Shown: piece by piece, positions 1 to 11,538 of the stretch | Numbering within the stretch: position 1 is the first letter of the stretch | How the letters are laid out: each line of letters opens with the position of its first letter | DNA from: Cylindrotheca closterium | Lineage: Eukaryota; Bacillariophyta; Bacillariophyceae; Bacillariales; Bacillariaceae | Assembly (NCBI GenBank): GCA_933822405.4 | Contig: CAKOGP040000557.1 | Location: forward strand, 62,955 to 126,954 | Direction: 5' to 3' | Length of the DNA stretch: 64,000 bases | The notes under the pieces: model-generated | The model's database searches: none | What the model saw: the letters and a program-made list of their open reading frames with translations, nothing else | Told to the model about the DNA's origin: nothing | Position numbers and translations under genes: made by a program

Positions 1-195
1 AACGTCCAATTACTAGATGCCAAACAAATTCATTGCGCGGGTGATACTCAAAGGGTAACTGTTGCAAGCATCAAGAACGACGAAGAACCTGAAGCAGAAG
101 CCTTGTCAGAGATTTTAGAAGAGGATTTGCACTGTCTAAATGAATACTTGAGGGGTCACAGAATAAACATCAACATACGCCAGGTATACCCCTGA
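1..195 (+). CDS. 3' end of an unidentified protein gene (partial)
   Basis: One frame is open from the first base to a TGA at 193-195, giving 64 codons that end in QVYP. The fragment is acidic in its middle (Glu/Asp-rich around DEEPEAEALSEILEEDL) and has no motif I recognise. The start and most of the gene lie outside the window. It is called as coding because of the uninterrupted frame and the biased acidic composition; it could also be the last exon of a longer gene. Confidence 0.5.
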   Translation, partial: NVQLLDAKQIHCAGDTQRVTVASIKNDEEPEAEALSEILEEDLHCLNEYLRGHRININIRQVYP

Positions 196-716
196 AAGTT
201 TCGTCGTTTGTTCACTGGAAGTTACAGCGGTATGTGAAACTACCGTAGCAAATTAGTGGACTAAGTGTGTTAGATCTTCATTACAGTTACATCGTTTTTT
301 AAAAGCACTAGCCTGAACTTACAGCAGAAATGCCAAATTAGGGGGAGTAGCTTAGTCTTTCTGTAACATCGGACAACATCGGGCGATCGAGTCTTTCATA
401 GGTAGAAAAGAAAACTCAGAAAATTTGGAGGCGCCAAAAAGCTTTGTCTACAAGAATGGCCCGCTCGAAATTCTCACCTTTAGAAGGGGTAATCGAAAAG
501 GTACAGAAATGTACGGTGTATTTGCTTGAACGGAAGCGAATCCCCTGCTTCATAGTGCCGTTATTTTTTACACGGACAGGCGCTTTGTTTTCAAATCGTG
601 TATCTCCCACTCACAAATCAACCAACTGCCGAGTCGAAAAGCTGAGACACACACAACTCACGGTTGACAGGAGTATCCTCGATAACTTCGTAATTCATAG
701 CATCATTCCATCTACC
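196..716. other. Intergenic / 5' leader, no gene seen
   Basis: This stretch separates the partial gene from the Ser-rich gene. An in-frame extension upstream of 717 exists (from a TTG at 444) but it has no ATG before 456 and reads as non-protein-like, so it is treated as leader. Confidence 0.4.
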
Positions 717-1697
717 ATGTCGAATTCTAATGATAGTGAAGGATCCAGCAGAATGAACAATATTCAGGCTTCCGCAACTCAATTTTGGTCGTCCATGACA
801 AACTTACGTTCTTCTGAAGTTGAAAAGGAAGAAGCAGGTGTGCAGTCTACTGCAGAATCCGTTCTGAGGGTGATGTTTGGTGCCTGCACAACTGGATCTC
901 GCGATGCCGGTGAACCAGACTTTGATTCGATGACTCCATCTCAATTCAAGAAGCACATTAGCAGTTCTTCTGATGGAAACAGTCCAGAAATGTTGTATCC
1001 TAAGGATGTTTCTCAAGCTGTGGAGCATTTGCAAGAGAAACAATCTTCGTCGCGACGATCCTCCTCTTCCTCAATGAAGATTCCAGGACTTTTCCCCATG
1101 TCTTCTCCATCCAAGACCACTACCACGACTACAACCAAAATTCAATCAACTAATGGCCCAGTTTTTGAGAATGTCATTCCAGAGAACGCAACGTTTGACG
1201 ATGGCATCAGTGCTATTTCCGCACACACACTTGAAGATATGGCATTGGCATATTCAGCAATGGATGGCATCTCGCGGATTCGGTCAGATCTTACACAAGA
1301 TCCAAATCTAAAGGTTGAGGAGTCATGGAAGCAAACGGTTGTTCGCAATGGAGGCACTCTGGCCCCCCATAGTCTAAGCCGTGAAGGACGAAGTACAAAT
1401 ACGAGGCATAGCTGTCAGACAAAGTCAACAGCCTCAACCCAATCGGAAGAATTCGTTTCTGTATTTAGAAGGAACGAACAAGACTACTGGAATGAGCTGG
1501 TAAAGGAGGACGACGTCCTGCGAACGCCACAAATGAAGCCTACTGACTTTTTGAAGTTGGCACAAGACGGCACAATCACTACCGTTCCCTCGTCGACTTG
1601 CTCGGGGTCACCAACCTTTCGAAATACGCGGTCTGGCGATGATGGACTGTTGGATACTCTCGTATTGCCTCCAGGCACCGATTTCGCAGAAATATGA
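717..1697 (+). CDS. Ser/Thr-rich hypothetical protein
   Basis: A single-exon frame of 326 residues starts at the ATG at 717. The frame stays open upstream, but the ATG at 717 follows an A/C-rich context and begins the hydrophilic low-complexity sequence typical of the rest. The protein has no signal peptide or membrane segment. It is rich in Ser, Thr, Asp and Glu, with a TTTTTTT run near residue 138 and many phosphorylatable Ser clusters. I recognise no domain. It resembles the disordered regulatory proteins common in diatoms. No function is inferred. Confidence 0.6.
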   Translation: MSNSNDSEGSSRMNNIQASATQFWSSMTNLRSSEVEKEEAGVQSTAESVLRVMFGACTTGSRDAGEPDFDSMTPSQFKKHISSSSDGNSPEMLYPKDVSQAVEHLQEKQSSSRRSSSSSMKIPGLFPMSSPSKTTTTTTTKIQSTNGPVFENVIPENATFDDGISAISAHTLEDMALAYSAMDGISRIRSDLTQDPNLKVEESWKQTVVRNGGTLAPHSLSREGRSTNTRHSCQTKSTASTQSEEFVSVFRRNEQDYWNELVKEDDVLRTPQMKPTDFLKLAQDGTITTVPSSTCSGSPTFRNTRSGDDGLLDTLVLPPGTDFAEI

Positions 1698-2211
1698 GAA
1701 TTTTGCGCTACAGATTTTGTAACACTTACAAATTGTAACACTAGATTAAAAGCTTAGAAACTTTACAACCACGCCACTGCTGTTGGAGTTTACAGCTGAA
1801 CTCTTGCCTATGCCCAAAACAAGGATAAGTATGAATGATGCTACATCATATCACATTCGTTCAAAACCCTTGTGAATGGGAGCCCTCAAGATATTACCAA
1901 AACCGGATATCCACATACCAGTACAGTACCATCAATCGATGCAAGTGACGAGCCATGGGTGATTGGTGGGCACGCTGAACACGTGACAACCAATTTGTTT
2001 ACAAAGTTGACTTCTTGGCCGTCTGTGGAAGAGATGAGACAATATAAACAAAAGAAAAGGATCTGTAATTGAATAGCACAGATTCTATCTTATCTCTCTA
2101 GACTAGGATCGATGTTGGGATGTGGCTTCAGTAGAGTTAGCGAGCATGGCACCACAACATAGAACCTGCCATCATGGTGTAGCATCAAGTTCCAAGTATC
2201 TCCATTCAAAA
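1698..2211. other. Intergenic, nothing recognised
   Basis: This is the convergent 3' region between the Ser-rich gene and NDUFA1. A 66-codon plus-strand frame at 1872-2072 has no recognisable features and is not called. Confidence 0.4.
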
Positions 2212-2651
2212 TCAATTCATGGATTTCCGAACTTCTGCAGCAAACTTATTGTATGTTATATCTCGCTTCTCCATGCCATACTTGAAATCGTTTTCGCACA
2301 TTCCCAGCTCTTTGGATTTCTGTTGACAAGAAACAGGAAAGTTCAGTGAGACGGTAAATGAAACACGATCAGCGGAACGATATAGTCCTGTCCAAAAGCG
2401 ATTGCTACTAGCAAAACAGCCTAGAAGTCCGGAAGTGCATCCAATTTCATTTCCAAAACAAACGAGCCAAGGAATCACAACCCATCAACTTTTGATGTAT
2501 CTGGAACGCAAAAGTCTGCAAACTTGTCCGAACTGTAAATTAATTGTGTACTCACCCCCTCAGACAAGTAATGGATTCCACCCATAAGTCCGGCGACGAC
2601 GTTGAACATTCCTCCAACGACGAAGAGAGACGATACTGATTGCCACGGCAT
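2212..2651 (-). CDS. NDUFA1: Complex I subunit MWFE/NDUFA1 homologue
   Basis: Two exons, 2651-2556 and 2319-2212, join in phase 0 across a 236-nt GTGAGT...CAG intron to give 67 residues, close to the roughly 70 residues of animal NDUFA1. The protein starts MPWQSVSSLF, has one membrane-spanning segment (about residues 8-28) and continues after the join as HYLSEGKSKELGM, then FKYGMEKRD. This matches the family layout of a short N-terminus, one transmembrane helix and a charged tail with an xxERD-type motif. The product is a small accessory subunit of mitochondrial NADH:ubiquinone oxidoreductase in the inner membrane. The first exon is also open further upstream (to 2843), but the ATG at 2651 gives the canonical N-terminus. 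The assignment is by topology and motif, without an alignment. Confidence 0.72.
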
Positions 2652-2854
2652 GATTACTGGTTCCTTGCGTTTATTAACAGGCTCAACGACAGTGGAAGAT
2701 TGTTTGTTGTCCTGTCTGCAATAATTTTTGCTGCTGTTTTCGACGACTACAGTAGTCTGTTTTCGTACGAATAGGACGACTGGTTCGACTAAGATGGATT
2801 GGTGTGTGTGACGTTTCAGTTTTCTTATGAGCATCCACTTCAATACACCTTACC

Positions 2855-2867
2855 TACTGTACCGGTA
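2855..2867. repeat. GTAC-type compound motif
   Basis: The sequence TACTGTACCGGTA contains the GTACCGGTA core that recurs in intergenic DNA of this window. It lies between NDUFA1 and GALE, in the divergent promoter region. Confidence 0.5.
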
Positions 2868-2983
2868 TGACATTTGACACCACCCCAAAGACAGAAAACC
2901 CAAATCAACAGTTTGGAGATTCAAACGCTCGCGAGTCAATTGCAATTGCGGATAGTTTCTATAAAGTTGTATTCAACTGAGCG

Positions 2984-4302
<1,319 letters not shown>

Positions 4303-4669
4303 CTTTTAGAAGGAAACTAACCGTAGTTTCAATATTACTAGATCATACAGTACTGTATTAATACCTTTCTATAGTATCATATCATGTCTACTGCATTTTT
4401 TACAGTAAAATAATATCGTAGGACATACAGTACGGTACCTGGTACCTCCGCTTTCTTCGCTATTTGAATTTTTATCAAACGGTCTTCCTGCAACTGTAGC
4501 TCCGCTTGCGCGGAGGGATCCAAAATGACAACAAAACGCTTCGATGATTCGAGTAAAAAATATTAATACATCAACGAGGTTGTCATAGTGTAATACTAGT
4601 GGAATAGTATATTAATAACAACAACCTGTTACCAAGCAGAAACAAAGATACAATCAACAGCCAAAAATA
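4303..4669. other. Intergenic with GTAC-type palindromes
   Basis: The tail-to-head gap between GALE and the ABHD17-type gene is AT-rich. It contains ATACAGTACTGTAT near 4347 and the GGTACCTGGTACC element at 4434-4446. Confidence 0.5.
4434..4446. repeat. GGTACCTGGTACC element
   Basis: Two GGTACC palindromes are separated by one T. The same 13-mer occurs at 24042-24054, and its first 12 bases at 18033 and 48369, all in non-coding DNA. Confidence 0.6.
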
Positions 4670-5971
4670 ATGTGTTGCTGCTGTCCCGCTGCAGTCAATG
4701 CACTTTTCTGCTTGTGGGTCCAGAGTGGCTTCAGCAAAGGAACTGTTGCAGGAGCTTTGACCTTCTTTCCTCCAGATCCCCCACTGTACAAATTTCAACG
4801 CCGTGACAAAGAAGGAAACAACCTCCCTGACTTTGTTGACGATGAGGACGAGGAAGAAGACAAGAAGGATAAAAAGAGTGGCGAAAACGACGATGCTGGT
4901 GTTGAGGATGGAACGTTCAAGCCAAAAGAAGGAGAAGCAAAGGAGGAGATGCAATCACCGGCGAAACAATTGACTGAAAAGTCCAAGGAACTGCGGAAGC
5001 GCGCAAAGAAACGTAATGCTAGAGACAAGAAGGATGCTGAAGATGGTGTTGAATACAAACTCGTTCTTGACTCGAGATTACAACCTCCAAAGTTCAAGGG
5101 AGGAAAAATTGAGGCCGTCAAAATTCCAACAAAGAGTGGATCCTATTGTGCTGCCATTGTATATAGATGCCCAAAGAAGGTGAGATCCGACAGAACGAAG
5201 ACGCTTGTCTTTAGCCACGGAAACGCGACCGATATTGGAGCAATGTTCCCGCTGCAAGCGATCCTTTGCAATAGCCTGAATTGCAACGTTGTTAGCTATG
5301 ATTATTCGGGATACGGCGAAAGTGGCGGTATGCCGTTGGAGAAAAACACATACACAGACATTGCTGGTGTCGTGAAATGGACGATAGAAGAAGTGTGCGA
5401 TGGAGACGAATCGAAGGTGATTTTGTACGGCCAGTCGGTTGGTAGTGGGCCATCTTGCCATTTGGGGATGAAGACGGAAGGGCTTGGAGGAATGGTGTTG
5501 CACAGCCCTTTTATGAGTGGAATGCGAGTCCTGGTAAATTTTTGTTATGATTGTTTGCAAATCAAATTTGGCTCCGTCTCACGGTGTTCCTCTGGTGTCG
5601 TTTTTTTCTGATTGCAGACACCCAGCCGGTAAGTGTTTGTAAATCAAATTTGGCTCGTAAATGGCTCCTCCTCATGATCTTCCTCTGACGTCGGTTGGCT
5701 TTCTGATTGCAGCATCTTGGGATGTTTGGATATCTTTCCCAATATTGATCGAATCTCCAAAGCAAAATGTCCAGTCATGCTGATTCACGGAAAATTAGAC
5801 CAAGAGGTCCCCATTGCTCACGGAGAAGCACTTCACAACGCAGTTCCAGACCATCTCAAACGCACTCCTTGGTGGGTCCCCGACCGTGGTCACAATGACA
5901 TTACTGAGGGACGTGGGAAACTTGCCGAGTATCTGGCCAAACTTAGGGAATTTCTTGAAACGCTTGACTGA
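4670..5971 (+). CDS. ABHD17: ABHD17-type alpha/beta hydrolase (protein depalmitoylase-like)
   Basis: Three exons, 4670-5533, an 11-nt microexon 5618-5628 and 5713-5971, give 377 residues. The N-terminus MCCCCP is the Cys cluster that is palmitoylated in ABHD17 proteins. The hydrolase domain shows FSHGNA at 181-186, the nucleophile elbow GQSVG with Ser256, HGKLD with Asp321 and GHND with His352. The microexon is needed to restore the frame and the family sequence between SGMRV and FPNIDRISK. Residues 56-130 form a highly charged Lys/Glu/Asp insert not seen in the animal enzymes. The expected role is removal of palmitate from membrane-anchored proteins at the plasma membrane or endosomes. The two introns flanking the microexon are both 84 nt and similar in sequence. 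Confidence 0.88.
5618..5628 (+). other. 11-nt microexon of the ABHD17-type gene
   Basis: The bases ACACCCAGCCG lie between an AG at 5616-5617 and a GTAAGT at 5629. They encode T-P-S and the first two bases of an Arg codon. Without them the third exon is out of frame with the first. Confidence 0.75.
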
Positions 5972-6601
5972 GGTGACGAGATTTGAGATAGACTTTATAT
6001 ATATTTATGTTCGATACAGTATTCCTTTTCGCTGCTGCATCTATATAAATAGAATAGACTTTCATCCGGGCCCTTTCCTTCTTTTATGTCATAGGCAACC
6101 TTGATCAATTCCTGCGCGTGTAGAAAGTGAGATTTGTTATCAAGTTAGACCAAGCATAAACCCAACAAATGACTCACCTCATCCTCGGTGTCTACCAATC
6201 CCATCACCCTTGAATCGACATCCAAACCACCTTCCAAGCACCTGCAAACTGGAAAACCGGCGGAAAAACGATCGTAAAAGCGAGATGGACCAACGCATGA
6301 GAAGGATACCAGAGCTACCAACATTTGGCTCGGCAGTTTGGCCACCACAAAACACAGGAATCTTGTGGTGGTTCTCTCTGTATTTCGGTCCGACATAATG
6401 CTGAGAATAGCCAACATCGTATATCAGCTTGGCGCATCGGAACCATATCTCATCAAATTGGTCACGCGGAAGAAGCCTTTGTGGTCGCCCACAAATTTGA
6501 GATGTACGCCCACAAATTTGAAATGTACTACTGTAAGGAATAGAGACGTGCATATGCCAGACAAACAAATTACACTCTCCCTTTAGCATTTACATCTCCA
6601 A
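5972..6601. other. Intergenic with a short tandem repeat
   Basis: This is the convergent gap between the ABHD17-type gene and RBM42. It holds two adjacent copies of a 21-bp unit, CCCACAAATTTGA[GA]ATGTAC, near 6490-6530. Antisense frames here (for example 6179-6589) have no protein-like features. Confidence 0.45.
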
Positions 6602-7414
6602 CTAGAACCCCCGTTTTTTTCGTTGTTTGTTTTTCTTCTTTACTTGATTTATATTTCGATCTTTCCAATCGCTTCGTTTCACTCGGATCGGCCTGGAACC
6701 AAGCCATGTCTGGTCCATTTCTCGGATGGCCTTGGCACAAGATAAAGGGGAAAGGAAAGATACAAAACCAAACCCTTTGCTGTTTCCACTTGCATCCTTC
6801 ACAACCCTGGCCATGGCTAAGTTTGGATAGTTCTTAAAGTGATCATGTAGTTGTGTATCAGTAACTGTTGCGTCCAAGTTGCCACAAAAAATGCGAAAGT
6901 CGTTTTCGGGCCATTCTGCAAGAGAAGGATCTTCCCAGACTTGGCCACCTGCCATTCGTTTGACTGGCTTTTTTTGTTTATTGGATGGTGGCGGTGGCGG
7001 CGGGGGTGCCCCAGGCGTTCCAACATTACTAGATTGCACCGATGATGTTGGTGGTGGAGGAAGAGCTGGAGGAGCTGCCACGGTCGGTTGAGTGTCAATG
7101 CCAAGGGCAGCATTGAGCTCGGCCTCCTCTTCATCTTCATCAATCTTCTTGTTCAACACCACAGAACTAGATGCCGCGACCACCATTCCTCGAGGTCGAA
7201 TTGGGGCAGTTTTTACTTTTTTCGTAGGTGGTTCTTTCACCTCCTCTTCTTGAACTTTGGAAACGGATTCTTCCACCTCGTTGAAGAAATCATCGAGATC
7301 ATCTTCCGGTTTTGTCTTTTGTTTCTTTGGAGGAGGTTCCTTTTCAGTTTCCTCTGCCACTTTTGCTTCAGCTACTTCCACATCGTCAAAGAAATCGTCC
7401 AAGTCCTCGGCCAT
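6602..7414 (-). CDS. RBM42: RRM protein, RBM42 homologue
   Basis: A single-exon gene of 270 residues starts at the ATG at 7414 (MAEDLDDFF). The N-terminal half is acidic and disordered, with repeated DDLDDFFxxVE units and a Pro-rich stretch around residues 117-143. A conserved block (VWEDPSLAEW) precedes the C-terminal RRM at about 171-250, with RNP2 IFCGNL at 175-180 and RNP1 KGFGFVSF at 213-220. It ends with WKDRN and a basic KKK tail. This block-RRM-tail order is diagnostic of RBM42, an RNA-binding protein associated with the tri-snRNP and pre-mRNA splicing in the nucleus. It is divergent with Rpt1. Confidence 0.9.
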   Translation of the reverse strand: MAEDLDDFFDDVEVAEAKVAEETEKEPPPKKQKTKPEDDLDDFFNEVEESVSKVQEEEVKEPPTKKVKTAPIRPRGMVVAASSSVVLNKKIDEDEEEAELNAALGIDTQPTVAAPPALPPPPTSSVQSSNVGTPGAPPPPPPPSNKQKKPVKRMAGGQVWEDPSLAEWPENDFRIFCGNLDATVTDTQLHDHFKNYPNLAMARVVKDASGNSKGFGFVSFLSPLSCAKAIREMDQTWLGSRPIRVKRSDWKDRNINQVKKKNKQRKKRGF

Positions 7415-7742
7415 GCTGCTGGTCGAACGAAAAGGCAGGACCGCAATAGGATTGGTAGTTACCGTAGTTCCAGAATGCAACCAGTATGATAATGATCTTG
7501 TATTTCACTTTTAGAATTTCTTGGATTTTATTGATGGTCGTCGAAAATGTCAACGAACGGACACACATGAAATATTTACGGACATGCAAGTGTCCGTAAG
7601 AAAGCTTCGGAAGCAAGGAACTTATTCAGACCGAAACCAAATGAAACGGATAATAATCATCAAAAATCATCCTCAGCTTTCATTCGATATCAAGGGCTTC
7701 ATATATCAATCCAATCTATAGAAATCGAGACTTGAACAAACT
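7415..7742. promoter_or_regulatory. Divergent promoter region RBM42 / Rpt1
   Basis: These 328 bp separate the two start codons and must hold both promoters. An inverted repeat of ACGGACA... is visible (CGAACGGACACACATG and GGACATGCAAGTGTCCGT near 7555-7598). No TATA box is evident. Confidence 0.4.
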
Positions 7743-9195
7743 ATGAGTTCTGGAGAGTGCCAAACAACCAATAAAGGCGACTACGATGATGTAAGTTGAA
7801 CAAGAACTTATCTTGAGTGGGTCTCTGTTCTTTGTAAAGCGAGCCTCAACTCACTTTCGTGTTCTTCATTCAATCTTTCAGGAAGACAAAGAGGACGCTC
7901 CACCCCCTCTTGATGAGGGCGATATTGCTCTTTTGAAATCTTACGGTCTTGGGCCATACAGTAGTCTTATCAAAACTTTGGAGGAAGAAATCAAAACAAA
8001 TCAACAAACTGTCAAGGACTTGATTGGAATCAAAGAATCAGACACGGGATTATCGCCTCCTTCCATGTGGGATTTGGTCGGAGATAAGCAAATGATGTCA
8101 GAGGAAGCCCCCCTGCAAGTTGCCAGATGCACAAAAATTATTACTGAGGATGCGGAGAACAACTCATCGTCTGCGGGAGGTGGTGTGCCTTCCATGAACC
8201 CCAGTGTCAGTGGAAACAAATATGTCATCAACGTGAAGCAAATTGCCAAGTTTGTGGTTGGATTGGGCGAAAAGGTTGCACCAACTGATATTGAAGAGGG
8301 AATGAGAGTAGGAGTCGATCGAACCAAGTACTCCATTCAAATTCCTTTGCCACCAAAGATTGACCCTACTGTTAGTTTGATGACTGTTGAGGACAAGCCT
8401 GATGTCACTTATGATGATGTTGGAGGATCTAAAGACGCACTGGAGAAGCTCAGAGAAGTAGTGGAGACGCCTCTTCTTCACCCAGAACGTTTCGTTACTT
8501 TGGGAATTGATCCACCAAAGGGTATTCTTCTGTATGGACCCCCAGGAACAGGAAAGACACTTACGGCCCGTGCTGTAGCAAATAGAACTGATGCTTGCTT
8601 CATCCGTGTGATTGGGTCAGAATTGGTTCAAAAGTATGTCGGAGAAGGGGCTAGAATGGTTCGAGAGCTGTTCACAATGGCACGGTCCAAGAGAGCCTGT
8701 ATTGTATTTTTCGATGAGGTCGATGCCATTGGAGGAGCCCGTACAGGATCAGACGAGAATGGAAGCGACAATGAAGTTCAAAGAACGATGTTGCAAATCG
8801 TTACCGAATTGGATGGTTTCGATGCTCGTGGTAATATCAAGGTTCTGATGGCAACAAACAGACCTGATACATTGGATCCTGCGCTCTTGCGTCCAGGTCG
8901 ATTGGATCGTAAGGTCGAATTCGGATTGCCAGATCTTGAAGGACGTGGTCACATTTTGAAGATTCACTCCAAGCGAATGAATTGCGATCGGGATATTCGA
9001 TTCGAGCTGATTGCTCGACTTTGCCCAAACACAACAGGAGCTGAGCTGCACTCTGTATGCACAGAAGCCGGAATGTTTGCCATTCGCGCCCGCCGAAAGA
9101 GCGTGAGTGAGAAGGACTTTTTGGATTCCGTCAACAAGGTGATCAAGGGATACAAGAAATTCAGCTCTACCCCGAAATACATGGTGTACAATTAA
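7743..9195 (+). CDS. RPT1: 26S proteasome ATPase subunit Rpt1 (PSMC2)
   Basis: Exon 1 (7743-7790) encodes 16 residues from the ATG at 7743. After a 91-nt intron, exon 2 (7882-9195) completes a 453-residue protein. It carries the Rpt1 signature [30 protein letters not shown] and the OB region, then an AAA+ domain with Walker A GPPGTGKT at 235-242, Walker [11 protein letters not shown] with DEVD at 294-297, the MATNRPD sensor region and GRLDRK. The C-terminus is YMVYN, close to the YMTYN of animal Rpt1. It is an unfoldase subunit of the base of the 19S particle. The Gly-rich insert around residues 116-130 ([17 protein letters not shown]) is a lineage-specific addition. Confidence 0.96.
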
Positions 9196-9350
9196 TTTTA
9201 TAGGACGAGCAATGTACACAATTAGCAGTCACAGTGGTCCACATGGATATTTTACAGACTAGTTGCACCTCAATAGTCAGCATGCATGGTAAACGAAAGT
9301 AGATACATCAAGGAGCGTCGTACAGCATTGTATTGTGTAAATTTGAAAAT

Positions 9351-10003
9351 CTAAAACATTTCATCTTCCAAACCCCGAAGATAGTCACCAATATCTGCTT
9401 GGTGTAATACTACATTTCCCGACGGCTCCAAGCTCTGACAATATTCCGTTGTTTGAGCTGCAACTCCAAAGCCGAGCGGTATATCCTGCATATTGTACAC
9501 AACCACCCCGGCATATTGTGGTGTATTTTCCGTCATACGTGCGAGCCCACTTTTTGTGATGTGATTTCCGTATAAAAATGACATTTCTGATGATTGTTTG
9601 ACCCACACTTTGTACTACAATTGTATGGAAAAGACAAAAATCGTGGTGAGGTTGTATCATTATGAATGGAAAAATGGATACCAAAGAACAACGAAGTGGG
9701 ACATGAAGAAGAATCCCCTACCTTGGCGTATTGTGACAAGTATTCCAATGCAGTAATGTGCATTCGGAATTTACCACTCTTTGTGAACTTTCCAATACAG
9801 GTTCCAACATGAAGAAGATTGTCTCTGCTGATATTATTGGCTGCCTTCATTTGTGTCTCACTGATGTAATAGCATCGATCTTTCATGAGACGGAAGCAGT
9901 GTCGCTCGTCGCTTCGATTGATCATTCGTTCCACATTCTTTCCAATATATTCGGATAATTTTAGGAACAGTGTCTTCGTTTCTTCTTCTGTCAGCGGCCT
10001 CAT
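9351..10003 (-). CDS. NIP7: 60S ribosome assembly factor NIP7
   Basis: Two exons, 10003-9722 and 9614-9351, join in phase 0 (AYAK-YKVWVKQ... equivalent) to 181 residues; the human protein has 180. The start MRPLTEEET is the family N-terminus. The C-terminal PUA domain is present, with [38 protein letters not shown] and [11 protein letters not shown]7 acts in the nucleolus in 27S pre-rRNA processing and large-subunit assembly. The intron is 107 nt (GTAGGG...TAG). Confidence 0.95.
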
Positions 10004-10365
10004 GTTTTGTTTTGGTCGTCTCAAAAGCAAGGACGGATTGGTATCTGTTGTGTTCAAAGAAATTTGTTTCACTCCTATTATTTTTCATTTTCGTTGGCTT
10101 TGCCATAAGTGGTGCCTGTCCGTCCACTACACAATATTTTACAAAAATTCTCCCCGATTTCTCCCTCCACTCAAGCGTACCGGTATTGTACCTACCGTAC
10201 AGTATTTTCGAACAAAAATCTCCATCAGCACTACTGTACCGTACTACTCATAACTTCGACAAGACTAAGATCATTGATGTGCTATCACTTACACTCTAAT
10301 GCTACAGCTCATTTGCACGATGTGATTATCGTGATGATTGTTTGATCGTTTGCAACCGAGGAAGT
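10004..10365. other. Intergenic with GTAC-type motifs
   Basis: The gap upstream of NIP7 contains a cluster of GTACCGGTA, GTACC and TACCGTACAGTA units at 10177-10204 and TACTGTACCGTACTA near 10235. No gene is seen. Confidence 0.45.
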
Positions 10366-11133
10366 CTATTGACGTGTCTGTTGCTCTCGTTGTATTTTTC
10401 GAGTTTTTTTCACCTTGAATATCATGACAGCCTCCCATTTCGGTCGGACACTCTTGTACAGGTCCAATGATGCAAGGGCATCCTCATAGGGGGAGTGAGC
10501 CATGCCAGGCACTTGGATGTCTCGATGCAAGTATTCCTTGGCTAGATCCCTCAGTTTCCGTGGCATGAGACTCCTATTGCGGTCTTGTAGAAACGGAGTG
10601 TATCGAGTGGTGTCCCGAATTAACCACCAGGGATGATGGTGCTGGGCAATTCCCAATGCGTTCAAGTCCGATTTCAAGGAGTGGCCCACCAATATACGGC
10701 CTTGAAGAATGTTGAGAACCAATTCGCGGCATTCGTTGAGAGTGATGGTTGCCGCCTGTAGGTCTTGTTCCGTGATACCGGAAATTTCGGTACGGTAATC
10801 GGTGACGGGTTCGTCTTGGGAAATATGTTGGTCCAAAATAGTGTTACCAAAAAAATCAATTATGGTAATCCATGCAGCAGACGATGTTCGTCCCTTTTCA
10901 CCAACACCAACCATTTCACAATCGAGAGCAACGATTTCCGAGTGCTTGGGGAGACGGACTGTATTGTTTCGTTTGCAGACCTTCTTCTTGTTCAATGGCA
11001 GAGACGACTTTGAATCATTTGTGGTGGTGGTGTGGTCATTTTGTTGGAATCGAGTATCTACTCCATCTTTGGAATATCGCGTGGAGGAGTGTCGATACGA
11101 TCCAAAAGCATGATGAGCCGTTTTATCAGGCAT
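10366..11133 (-). CDS. REXO4: DEDDh 3'-5' RNA exonuclease, REXO4/ISG20 type
   Basis: The first in-frame ATG is at 11133, giving 255 residues; the open frame extends to 11163 only through a GTG. The exonuclease fold is complete: motif I ALDCEMVG with Asp71 and Glu73, motif II HSLKSD with Asp156, and motif III HSPYEDA with His213 and Asp218. This DEDDh set, the CEMVG block and the ISGIT block place it in the REXO4/ISG20 group, which trims structured RNA such as pre-rRNA. The N-terminal 60 residues are disordered and basic with a KKKVCKRNN patch that could be nuclear or nucleolar targeting. It is a minimal version; yeast and human Rex4 are longer. Confidence 0.88.
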   Translation of the reverse strand: MPDKTAHHAFGSYRHSSTRYSKDGVDTRFQQNDHTTTTNDSKSSLPLNKKKVCKRNNTVRLPKHSEIVALDCEMVGVGEKGRTSSAAWITIIDFFGNTILDQHISQDEPVTDYRTEISGITEQDLQAATITLNECRELVLNILQGRILVGHSLKSDLNALGIAQHHHPWWLIRDTTRYTPFLQDRNRSLMPRKLRDLAKEYLHRDIQVPGMAHSPYEDALASLDLYKSVRPKWEAVMIFKVKKTRKIQREQQTRQ

Positions 11134-11538
11134 TTGTGTGCTCGTCTTCCTTGGATGCAGCACCCAGCAGAATGAAGAAGATGGAGCTGTTTGCGAGTTG
11201 AACTGACACTCGTCACTTTCCCGTTTGAATTTGAATATAACCGCTGTCAGACAGACGGCGGACGAGTTTGATGTACGAGGACCCGGAGTTCAGAGTGAGG
11301 AGGTGGAGGAAATCTGAGATTAACCAATCCTTCAAGATCTGCAATGTGTCGTATTGTATCTTCATCGATCTCCCATCCAACTACTGTACAGCCAACCGGT
11401 ACCGGCATTCAAGGAAACATTGCATAGTATGGTACGAAGAAAGGGCATCATAAGTTGTATGGTTTCAAAATTGAGTAGTTATGAAAGAATAGTGCTACTG
11501 CCTACTGCACAGTAGCTAGACTAGTAGCTGGCTATCGT
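11134..11538. other. Intergenic with GTAC-type motif
   Basis: The region between the DUF6824 gene and the REXO4 gene holds CTACTGTACAG and CCGGTACCGG within 11381-11405. No gene is seen. Confidence 0.4.

Noticed and set aside
6179..6589. 136-codon minus-strand frame between the ABHD17-type gene and RBM42
   Set aside because: It has an irregular composition and contains a 21-bp tandem repeat, with no motif, leader or membrane segment.
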